Of a stretch of 63,705 nucleotides of DNA, positions 8,371 through 16,659 are shown piece by piece. This stretch comes from Cyclobacteriaceae bacterium (lineage in GTDB: Bacteria; Bacteroidota; Bacteroidia; Cytophagales; Cyclobacteriaceae): contig CANGYY010000010.1 of assembly GCA_947458585.1 (NCBI GenBank), forward strand, positions 1 to 63,705, given 5' to 3'. The stretch's first letter is position 1; each line of letters opens with the position of its first letter. A model generated the notes under the pieces. The model searched no databases, was not told the origin of the DNA, and worked only from the letters and a program-made list of their open reading frames with translations. A program made the position numbers and the translations under genes.

Positions 8371-11364
8371 TTATTTAAAGTTAACGGTTACCCCTACAGT
8401 GAAGGAACGAGTCTGGAAGTAAGTATTTCTACGCTCGATACCAGGAGATAGGGAGGTAGTAAATGCATCACCATTTTCAGAGTCATTCACACGAACTTCA
8501 GGGTCGATACCGGTGTAGTTAGTCAATGTAAACAAGTTCTGACCTGCTACATACATTCTGAAATTAGACAAGTTTGGAGACTTAGTCTTGAAGTTGTAAC
8601 CCAATTCCATGTTGTCCAAACGGATGAAAGAAGCATCTTCAATTACAGAGCTGTTGAATGTAGGTGTAGAAGTCACCAATGGGCTAGTAGGAGTCTTGTC
8701 AGTTACTACAGAGTTCCAAGTGTTGGAAGCAGTGTCTCCATTTTCATAGAAACCTCTGTAAGAGTTGTACAAGTCATGACCCCATGCACCTCTAAGGAAC
8801 ATGTTCAAAGTCCACTGTCCATACATGAAACTGTTGGCAAAACCGAATTCACCCTTAGGAAGACCGTTACCTAGTCTCTCGAACTGGTTAGGATCCGTAG
8901 TAGAAAGGATGTATTCGCCTCTTTCAGACAAACCAGTCAATCTTGGACCGTAGAAATCACCCAAAGTTTGTCCAACACGGTTGTAAACGATAGGGTTGTT
9001 GTTCTGGCCAGGAGCACCTGGAGTAGCAAATCTCAATTCTTCAAAACCTAGATCTCCAGCAGATAAGCTTTCGATGGTAGTCTTGTCGTAGATAGTGAAG
9101 TTGAACGAAGGAGTCCACTTCAAAGCACCTTTACCGATTTGGTTTACAGAAGCTGCAAATTCAAAACCTGCTGCTCTCAAGTCTGCAAGGTTTACCCAAG
9201 TAGAAGAAGCGGTGTTGAAACGTCCTGGATCAAATGGGTTTGGAGCACCAGTAGGAACCGGTACGTTGAACAAGAGGTCAGAGATATTTCTAGTATAGTA
9301 ATCCACGCTACCAGTCACTTTGCCATCCCAGATACCGAAGTCCAAACCTACGTTAAATTCTTGCTTGGTTTCCCACTTCAAGTCTTTGTTTGGGTTAGAG
9401 AACTGGTTGATACCTACGAAGATGTCATTTGTAGTCAAAGGATCAGCATCCAAGTCGATACGGTTTCCGTTGCCATACACACCCAATGCCAAAGTAGAGG
9501 ATGGAGGAAGGTTACCCGTGATACCGTAAGATACTCTTGGCTTAAACTGGTTGAAAACACCCATGTCAAATAACTGAGTGAAGTCAGCACCAGCAGATAC
9601 CGCAGGGAACACACCTGTTTGGTTGTTAGCACCAAATCCAGAATAAGTTTCCGCTCTTACTGTCGCAGAGAAGAAGAAGGTGTTGTCGTAGTTGAAGTTA
9701 GCTCTACCGAAAGCAGAGTTCAACTGATCTTCGTTAGCGAAAGAAGAAACGTTGGTGTTGTTACCCAAACGGATAGCACCAGCACCCAAATTGTTCCATC
9801 CTAGGTCAAACAAGTACTGACGAACGCGAGCGTTGAAGCCTTGGTTAGTGGTGTACTGTACACCCACACCACCCAATAGGGTCATGTTCAATTTGTCAGT
9901 CAAGTTCTCTTCGTAACGCAAAGTAGATTCGAAGATACGCTGGTTTCTGTCGAAAGTATTTCTTTCAGCAGAACCTTGAGAACCGAAACCTACTTGGTAA
10001 TCTTGGATAGACCAGAAACCACCAGAAAGGGTATTTCTTCTGTCCTGAGAATACTGAGCAGAAAGGGTCAAGTTAGGAAGGATGTCAAACTCAGCTCTGT
10101 AAGAAACCAAAGCGGTTTTGGTTTCACCAACAAACTTCTGCTGTCTAGCCAAAGCAACTGGGTTGAAGAAATCGAATAGATCTCTCTGGAAGTAACCTCC
10201 AAAACGCTGATTAGCAACTGGGGTATCTTCGAAGATAGGAGCAGTTGGATTGTAGATAGTTGCATAACGGAAAGCTGCATCATTGATAGACTCAGAATCC
10301 ACGTTAGTGAAAGACAAGTTGAAATTTAATCTCAATCTGTTGTTTAAAGCTGCTTGAGAAAGGTTCAAACGAGTATTCAATCTTTCGTTACCTACACCTT
10401 CCACGATACCGTTGTTGTCACGGTAGTTTACAGCAGCCAAGTAGTTGGTGTTGCCGAAGCTACCAGAAACGCTAGCGTTAGTGGTGTAAGAAAGCGCATC
10501 GCTAATCAATTCTTGTCTCCAATCGGTGTTGCTTCCGAAGTTTGTTCCGCCTCTAGCGACGAATTCTTCAGCAGAAAGTACTGGAATCAAGTTTGTCGCT
10601 TGATCCAAAGTAGCGAAAGAGTTGATGTTCACGTTGGTAGTTCCTTGCTTGCTACCTTGCTTGGTAGTCGTGATCAAGATTACACCAGAAGAACCTCTAG
10701 CACCATAGATCGCAGCAGCAGAACCGTCCTTCAATACGTCAATGGACTGGATATCGTTCGGATCAACGTTTTCCAAGGAAGCACCAATCACACCGTCCAA
10801 TACAATAAGTGGAGCAGAGTTAGCACCGAAGGTAGAAAGACCTCTCAAACGGATATTGAAACCGTTGTTTGGGTTACCACCTGGTCTAGTGATTGAAAGA
10901 CCTGCAACTTTACCCTGAAGCAATTGTGCTGGGTTAGTTACGTTACCTCTGTTGAAGTCGTCGGGTCTTACACCAACTACTGCTGAGGTTAGTTCTTTCT
11001 TGTCTTGGGAACCGTAACCGATAACTACTGCTTCCTGAAGGCTTTTGATGTCTTCCTGAAGGTTGATAGTCACGTTGGACTGGTTTCCGATTTCCACTTC
11101 TTGGCTCAAGTAGCCAACGAAGGAAACCACGAGTACTTGATCTCCAGCTTGAAGTTGGAGGGTAAACTTCCCGTCCAAATCAGTGGCTGCACCTCGGGTA
11201 GTACCTTTAACGAGTACAGTTGCACCCGGAACAGGGTCTCCAAGAGTCGCGTCCAGGACAGTTCCTGTGATGGTGCGACTTTGGGCATTCACGCCGATGA
11301 TTGCTCCCATAAAGAGCGCCATCGCAAGCATCAATGACTTTAGTTTTGGTAAATAGTTTCTCAT
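8371..11364 (-). CDS. SusC/RagA-family TonB-linked outer-membrane transporter
   Basis: This 997-aa protein carries an export signal ending GVNAQ, then a CarboxypepD_reg-like domain (about residues 30-110, with ITGTVLD and VSFVGY). A TonB-box-like stretch AVVIGYGSQDKKE follows, then a plug domain (LLQGKVAGL, RLRGLST, LIVLDGV, VLKDGSAAAIYGARG) and a long barrel ending in FTVGVTVNFK. It would import a ligand captured by the SusD partner, powered by TonB-ExbBD. Codons are narrow in choice compared with the FG-GAP genes downstream, suggesting strong expression. Substrate is unknown. The 438-bp intergenic region upstream should contain the promoter, but I found no exact TAnnTTTG on this strand. Confidence 0.95.
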   Translation of the reverse strand: MRNYLPKLKSLMLAMALFMGAIIGVNAQSRTITGTVLDATLGDPVPGATVLVKGTTRGAATDLDGKFTLQLQAGDQVLVVSFVGYLSQEVEIGNQSNVTINLQEDIKSLQEAVVIGYGSQDKKELTSAVVGVRPDDFNRGNVTNPAQLLQGKVAGLSITRPGGNPNNGFNIRLRGLSTFGANSAPLIVLDGVIGASLENVDPNDIQSIDVLKDGSAAAIYGARGSSGVILITTTKQGSKQGTTNVNINSFATLDQATNLIPVLSAEEFVARGGTNFGSNTDWRQELISDALSYTTNASVSGSFGNTNYLAAVNYRDNNGIVEGVGNERLNTRLNLSQAALNNRLRLNFNLSFTNVDSESINDAAFRYATIYNPTAPIFEDTPVANQRFGGYFQRDLFDFFNPVALARQQKFVGETKTALVSYRAEFDILPNLTLSAQYSQDRRNTLSGGFWSIQDYQVGFGSQGSAERNTFDRNQRIFESTLRYEENLTDKLNMTLLGGVGVQYTTNQGFNARVRQYLFDLGWNNLGAGAIRLGNNTNVSSFANEDQLNSAFGRANFNYDNTFFFSATVRAETYSGFGANNQTGVFPAVSAGADFTQLFDMGVFNQFKPRVSYGITGNLPPSSTLALGVYGNGNRIDLDADPLTTNDIFVGINQFSNPNKDLKWETKQEFNVGLDFGIWDGKVTGSVDYYTRNISDLLFNVPVPTGAPNPFDPGRFNTASSTWVNLADLRAAGFEFAASVNQIGKGALKWTPSFNFTIYDKTTIESLSAGDLGFEELRFATPGAPGQNNNPIVYNRVGQTLGDFYGPRLTGLSERGEYILSTTDPNQFERLGNGLPKGEFGFANSFMYGQWTLNMFLRGAWGHDLYNSYRGFYENGDTASNTWNSVVTDKTPTSPLVTSTPTFNSSVIEDASFIRLDNMELGYNFKTKSPNLSNFRMYVAGQNLFTLTNYTGIDPEVRVNDSENGDAFTTSLSPGIERRNTYFQTRSFTVGVTVNFK

Positions 11365-11802
11365 AGGGTTTTATGTTTTTTAATAGAGCGAAATTGGTAT
11401 GAGTACTTAATTTCGAATCTAAAGTCAGGCTTAAAATTGGATTTTGCAATTTTTAACAAAAGAGCCCGTACAAAGCTCAAAACCTGTATTTTAACAGAAT
11501 GACGCTAATCTTAACAGATAAATAACATTTATTCTATTTTATTGAATAAAGTTCAATGGAAAACGTTTTCCGTTTACATATTCCTAAAAAAAATAAATTT
11601 TATTAACTAATCGAAAATTTTTACAACAAGAGAATATTTGGTGAAAATCGAAGCTAACTTCCTTAAAATCTCAATTCAAGGGGTATTGATTATGAAATTT
11701 GTAGCAGGAATAAATTTCACCTTGATTTTCCTATTGTTAAAACTTCTTACTCCTTTCTATCGTTCAGTTTTGCATCCGTACCTTTCGGGGACAAACTAGT
11801 TT
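11365..11802. other. Divergent intergenic region between susC and DUF5686 gene
   Basis: This is a 438-bp AT-rich spacer between divergent genes. It has no credible ORF and no tRNA-like or riboswitch-like fold that I could recognise. It should carry the promoter of the strongly biased SusCD operon on the minus strand and that of the DUF5686 gene on the plus strand. Only a weak -7-like box (TACCTTTC at 11779) is visible, on the plus side. Confidence 0.5.
11779..11786 (+). promoter_or_regulatory. Weak -7-like box upstream of DUF5686 gene
   Basis: TACCTTTC matches the Bacteroidota -7 consensus TAnnTTTG at all but the last base and ends 16 bp before the ATG at 11803. No TTTG/TTG -33 element lies at the usual spacing, so this is tentative. 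Confidence 0.3.
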
Positions 11803-14454
11803 ATGCGTAGCAATTACTTCTTTTACCTACTACTACTTTTTTTAAGTTCCTTCAGCTTATCCCAAGGACAAGGGATTAAGGGGACAGTGACTACTCAAGA
11901 GGGGGAGCCCTTACCCTTTGCTTCGGTGTACATCCGAAACCTCCAAGATGGGGTGCCTACCAATGAAAATGGACGTTACGAATTCAAACTTCCTCCAGGA
12001 CTCTACGATGTGGTGGCGCAGCACTTGGGCTACGCCTCCCAAATCCAGACGGTAGAAATTAAGTCGGATTGGGTTACACTAGATTTTTCCTTGGAATCTC
12101 AAGTTATTAATCTCAGCCAAGTAGAAGTCAAAGCTGGGGCCGAAGATCCCGCCCTGACTATTATGCGAAAGGCGATTTCCAAATCCACCTACCACCGACT
12201 TCAGCTCCAGCGCTACGCGATGACGGTGTATCTCAAAGGATCAGGTCAGTTGACCGATGCTCCCTTTTTTCTGAAAAAGAAGCTAGCCGAAGAAGGGCTC
12301 AAACTCAACGAAGCCTACACCTCAGAGGCGGTCTCACGGATTACCTTCACCCTGCCCAATAAAGTGGAAGAGAAAGTGATCTCCATCCGCACCAATGGTG
12401 ACAACCAAGGCACCTCTCCCGCACGATACATCCAAACCTCCTTCTACCAGGACCAAATAAATGAAGTGATATCGCCACTTTCCAAATCGGCCTTCGTCTA
12501 TTACCAATTTACTTTTCAAGGGAGCTTCTTCGATCAAAATATGCTCGTCAATAAAATTAAGGTGACTCCTAGATCTCGAGGCGAACGCGTTTTTGAGGGC
12601 TACATCTACATCATCGACGAATTGTGGGCCATTCATAGCCTGGATTTAAAGACTTCAGTGCTGGGTTTTCAAGTTCATATACGGCAAAATTACTCCCCAA
12701 TAGCCACCAATGTCTGGATGCCCTTGACCCAGCAGTATACTTTTGGGGGGAAGGTTTTTGGCTTTGCAGGACAATTCAATTACCTGGTCTCCACCCGTGA
12801 TTACGACATCAAACTCAATCCAGATCTAGCACACAAGCCAGAACTCGTAGATGAAAAAATCCAAGAGGTGCCAAGTAACCTTCAAAAGGTGACCAAATCC
12901 AAATCTTCGCTGGAACAGTTGGCCAGTGAGCAACCCAAATCGCAAAAAGAATACCGAAAACTCCTCAATCAATACGAGAAAGAAGTCTTTAAGGAGCGCC
13001 AAGAAGAGGAGAAAAAAGGAGTCGTTTCCGAAAGAAACTATTCCATAGATAGCTTAGCCCGGAAGCGCGATCTCGCTTACTGGGACAGCATCCGGCCGGT
13101 ACCGCTTAGTTTGGGAGAGATCGAAGGCTACAAGCGCGACGACAGCCTGGCCATCATCGAGGCTGCCAAAACCAGCGAAGTGGATTCCATCGCTAAAAAA
13201 GCTAGGACCAAATTCAAACCTCAGGATTTGTTTATGGGAGGGAACTACAACTTTGGGAAAGGAAAATCGATTGGCTTCCCTGTGAATCTGACTAAATTTT
13301 CCTTCAATACCGTTGAAGGATACAAACTTGGACTTGGATTTTATTACCGAAAGGTGGAAGAAATCAAGCTGGCAGATTCAGTCAACCGAATCCGAAAGGT
13401 GTTTCGCATTGAACCTGAAATCCGCTATGGGTTTTCGAGTGAACAATGGTATGGTAAAGTAGCGATTCGGAGATCCATCAATAAACCTAGCTCAGGAGCC
13501 AACTGGGGGGTATCTGGAGGTAGGTTTGCGTATCAATTTAATCCAGAGGATCCAATCCAAGAACAAGTCAACGCGTCTTATTCGCTTTTTGCGCGAAGAA
13601 ACTACCTGAAATTATACGAGCAAGATTTTGTGCAAGCCACTTGGGGTCAACGCAAGTCACCGGCTTTAAGCTATCAATTCACCTTCCTATGGGCGGATAG
13701 AAGACAGTTGGAAAACACCACGGATTATAGTTTTTCGAAAAATACCGAGCGGGACTATTCCTCCAATACCCCATTCAATGTGGAAGCAGGAGAGGTGGCT
13801 TTCTCCAATCACCAGGCAAGCAAATTCAAAGCGACACTCGATTGGAGGCCAGGATTGACCTATTCAATTCGGAATGGACGGAAAATCCCCAACTATGATC
13901 GCGCTCCTTTGCTTTCGTTTACCTACCAGAAGGCCATGCCACTTTTCAGTCCTTCGGGATTGGCCGCAGACTTCGATCAGCTGGAAGCTTCTTTGAAGCA
14001 TGACTTTTCTTTTGGGGTGAGCGGGAAACTAGACTTCAACGTCACTGCAGGTACATTCCTCAACAATCGCCAGGTATTTTTCCAAGACTACAAACATTTT
14101 GGAGGCAATCGAACGCTATTCTCTTCCATGGGCGCAGCCTCCAACTTCCGGGTGATGGACTACTACCGTTACAGCACCTCCGGATCCTATGTCTCCAGCA
14201 TTGCACACTACCAATTCCGTAAATTCATCTTTACGCAGCTTCCCATGCTTCGATTTTCAGGGGTGCGGGAAAATATTTTTGTCAATTACCTGAAAACTCA
14301 AAACTCACCGCACTACACCGAAATCGGCTATTCGCTAGATAACCTATTCCGGATTTTCAGGGTGGAACTTGCTGCGGGCTTTGAAAACGGGCAATTCCTC
14401 CGGGCGCGGCCTTTATTTGGGGTAGCTACTTTCCTAAATATTTCGATCGATTAA
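11803..14454 (+). CDS. DUF5686 / carboxypeptidase-regulatory-like outer-membrane protein
   Basis: The predicted product is 883 aa. A signal peptide (to about SQGQG, residue 24) precedes a CarboxypepD_reg-like domain (about 24-110: IKGTVTTQEGEPLPFASVYI, then GRYEF). A long body follows with a charged linker near 350-430 and a C-terminal region of alternating aromatic and polar strands like an outer-membrane barrel. This matches the DUF5686 family common in Bacteroidota, whose function is not established. The last codons run to within 1 bp of the convergent DUF5916 gene. An outer-membrane location is inferred from the signal and strand pattern. Confidence 0.85.
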   Translation: MRSNYFFYLLLLFLSSFSLSQGQGIKGTVTTQEGEPLPFASVYIRNLQDGVPTNENGRYEFKLPPGLYDVVAQHLGYASQIQTVEIKSDWVTLDFSLESQVINLSQVEVKAGAEDPALTIMRKAISKSTYHRLQLQRYAMTVYLKGSGQLTDAPFFLKKKLAEEGLKLNEAYTSEAVSRITFTLPNKVEEKVISIRTNGDNQGTSPARYIQTSFYQDQINEVISPLSKSAFVYYQFTFQGSFFDQNMLVNKIKVTPRSRGERVFEGYIYIIDELWAIHSLDLKTSVLGFQVHIRQNYSPIATNVWMPLTQQYTFGGKVFGFAGQFNYLVSTRDYDIKLNPDLAHKPELVDEKIQEVPSNLQKVTKSKSSLEQLASEQPKSQKEYRKLLNQYEKEVFKERQEEEKKGVVSERNYSIDSLARKRDLAYWDSIRPVPLSLGEIEGYKRDDSLAIIEAAKTSEVDSIAKKARTKFKPQDLFMGGNYNFGKGKSIGFPVNLTKFSFNTVEGYKLGLGFYYRKVEEIKLADSVNRIRKVFRIEPEIRYGFSSEQWYGKVAIRRSINKPSSGANWGVSGGRFAYQFNPEDPIQEQVNASYSLFARRNYLKLYEQDFVQATWGQRKSPALSYQFTFLWADRRQLENTTDYSFSKNTERDYSSNTPFNVEAGEVAFSNHQASKFKATLDWRPGLTYSIRNGRKIPNYDRAPLLSFTYQKAMPLFSPSGLAADFDQLEASLKHDFSFGVSGKLDFNVTAGTFLNNRQVFFQDYKHFGGNRTLFSSMGAASNFRVMDYYRYSTSGSYVSSIAHYQFRKFIFTQLPMLRFSGVRENIFVNYLKTQNSPHYTEIGYSLDNLFRIFRVELAAGFENGQFLRARPLFGVATFLNISID

Positions 14455-14455
14455 C

Positions 14456-16636
14456 TCAAGGATTCCACCAGTAGGTGAATTTCAAGACCAGAGACCTGTT
14501 TTTCATCAAGAAGGGTGCAGGTAGGTAGTTGTCGGTGTACACCAAAAAAAGGTCTGAAGCAGGCTTAAATCGCCATTGAAAGCGGGTATTCAGGTTGATG
14601 TTTTTGATCTGCTCGTTGTATTGCACAAAGGTGGTAAAGAAAACCGTGTTGGTCAGCGTTACATCTACTCGCGGACCAACTAGCCAGAATTGGGTTTTGC
14701 CCCAAGGCGCGGGAAGGTCAATGGAATTGTAATTGCTGCTGAGTGCCAAGCTCACATAAGGCTGAAAACGATAACCCAAGTCGGCAACCAAGTTGTACCG
14801 CTTCCCATCCGCATAATAGCCGCCTGCCCGCCCACTGAAAGCATAGGTAAAGACGCTTTGTGGTTTGGAACTGTATTCCAATCCCACTGCTGACCATTGG
14901 TGTTCTGTACCTGTGGCTAGGGTTTTGCCAGAGAAGTTGGTCGGGTCAAAGGGGCGCTGAAGCAAAACGAAGTCATGTGCTCCCCAGACCAATAAGCTAC
15001 TTTGACTGCGAAACTTGATGCTGTAGGTAGCGTAGGTCGTATTGTCCGTTTGGACTCCTTTTAGGGAAAAATAGCGTATCGAATTCAGTTCCGGTCCATG
15101 GCTGAGGATAAGGGCACTCTTTGGAAACCAGCGGTAGCCGATGGAGGGACTGATCTTGTAAAAAGCAGTTCGAGGCACAAAGCCCACTTCGGCAGTGTAG
15201 TTTTCAGACACGTATTCATGTTGCCAGTTCCAAGTCAAGTTGCCGCTGGCATATTTCAAGTTGGCCGCGTGCGCAATTCCTCTTCCCACAGCTTCAGGAC
15301 CGAAGGACTGGAGTACCATCGCCTTTCCTGTCCACAGATTGTTGGCAGAGGCCAGGTTGTATTCCAAGCCCAAATTTCGATTGAATTCGGTGTAGCGGGT
15401 TTTATTTTCGGGCACCAAGGAGGGGTCGTAATTCAGGGATTGCTTGTTGACTACCAAGGCACCGATCGTCGAGCGGGCACCTACCTGCCGCTGCAAGGAT
15501 ACCACCGAGAAGTTTTGTGCAGGCAGTCCAGTCTCGTCAACTGCTCCCGTCTGCATGTTGAGGGCTCCAATTCGCCAATCTTTGTTCAGCTTCCCACTCA
15601 ATCTTGCGCCAAATTCGATGGGAGCATTGAGACCAATTCTGCGAGAGAAAAAAGGGCGTAGCGTGCTGTAACCATAACTTCCAAACAAGTCTCCATTTTC
15701 TAAGAAAAACTGCCTGCGTTCTGGAAAAAATAACTCAAAGCGATCAAGGTTGGTGACTTGTCGATCTACTTCCACCTGGGAAAAGTCTGGGTTGATGGTC
15801 AAGTCCAAATTCAAAGAGGAAGTCAGGGAAATTTTGGCATCCAAGCCAATTTCTCGTTTGTAAGTAGCATTTTCGCCGGATTCCCCATTTTTACTAAAGC
15901 CTCCAAGGGCATAGGGGATAAGGGAAACATTCGCTCCAGCATCAGGCGGAGGATTGTCCCAGACTAGGGTGCCGGTGTAGGCAAGTGTAGAGGAGGGGAA
16001 TTGCCGGGGCACAGGTGCCCAGCCCGATTTTTCTGTGGTTTTGAGGTCAAGGCGCGAGAAGTTGATGCCCCATTCCTGTATGCCTTTCTTGTAGCGGATG
16101 GATTTGAAGGGGATTGCTGCCTCAAAAACCCAACGGTCCTCGTAATTTTTGACTTTCGACACCCACTTATTATCCCAGCTCAGGTCTATGGATGTGCCGT
16201 TAGACATCTGCCCATCCCATTGGGCACCTGCTGCATTGGCGCCAAAAGAGAACCCATTGGTGAGGTCGTCAAAGGGGTCCATAAAGAGTAGGAAGTTGTC
16301 GTTCTTCCCGAAATTGAAATCCCGACGCAGCGATTCGACCATGTAGGGTCCATCGCTCGCATGGTAGTTGATCACGATGAGATAAAGCTGTTCATCATCG
16401 TAACTCATCCGCACATCTGTTTTCACCTTGGAGAAACTGGTATCCATCGGAGTGATCATAAAAAAGTTGCTTGCCACCTCCGCTTCTTGCCACGTTTTTT
16501 CATCCATGACCCCATCCACAGCGATGGGGCTACTCGCTTTTTGAATGTTTAGGCGGTAGCTGGCATTGATTTTTTGTGCCCGGATGGGTGCGCTAATTAG
16601 GATAAAAGAAACTAGAATGGGAACTAAAAAACGCAT
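14456..16636 (-). CDS. DUF5916 protein with N-terminal CBM9-like domain
   Basis: This 726-aa protein has an export signal ending PIRAQ. The N-terminal part (about 25-220) looks like a carbohydrate-binding family 9 domain: PIAVDGVMDEKTWQEAE, MSYDDEQLYL, WVFEAAIPFKSIRY. The rest (LDLTINPDFSQVEVD, FFPERRQFFLENG, and strands ending KFTYWWNP) fits the DUF5916 family, probably an outer-membrane barrel. Its physiological role is not known; binding or passage of a sugar-like ligand is inference from the domain. It lies 23 bp downstream of the stop of no gene but just below the TonB-receptor-like gene on the same strand, so co-transcription with it is likely. Confidence 0.85.
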   Translation of the reverse strand: MRFLVPILVSFILISAPIRAQKINASYRLNIQKASSPIAVDGVMDEKTWQEAEVASNFFMITPMDTSFSKVKTDVRMSYDDEQLYLIVINYHASDGPYMVESLRRDFNFGKNDNFLLFMDPFDDLTNGFSFGANAAGAQWDGQMSNGTSIDLSWDNKWVSKVKNYEDRWVFEAAIPFKSIRYKKGIQEWGINFSRLDLKTTEKSGWAPVPRQFPSSTLAYTGTLVWDNPPPDAGANVSLIPYALGGFSKNGESGENATYKREIGLDAKISLTSSLNLDLTINPDFSQVEVDRQVTNLDRFELFFPERRQFFLENGDLFGSYGYSTLRPFFSRRIGLNAPIEFGARLSGKLNKDWRIGALNMQTGAVDETGLPAQNFSVVSLQRQVGARSTIGALVVNKQSLNYDPSLVPENKTRYTEFNRNLGLEYNLASANNLWTGKAMVLQSFGPEAVGRGIAHAANLKYASGNLTWNWQHEYVSENYTAEVGFVPRTAFYKISPSIGYRWFPKSALILSHGPELNSIRYFSLKGVQTDNTTYATYSIKFRSQSSLLVWGAHDFVLLQRPFDPTNFSGKTLATGTEHQWSAVGLEYSSKPQSVFTYAFSGRAGGYYADGKRYNLVADLGYRFQPYVSLALSSNYNSIDLPAPWGKTQFWLVGPRVDVTLTNTVFFTTFVQYNEQIKNINLNTRFQWRFKPASDLFLVYTDNYLPAPFLMKNRSLVLKFTYWWNP

Positions 16637-16659
16637 GAACTGTGCTGTTGGGTAAAGGA

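Noticed and set aside
9139..9573. Long plus-strand ORFs opposite the susC genes
   Set aside because: They are reverse-strand shadows created by the biased codon use of susC, with no protein-like features.
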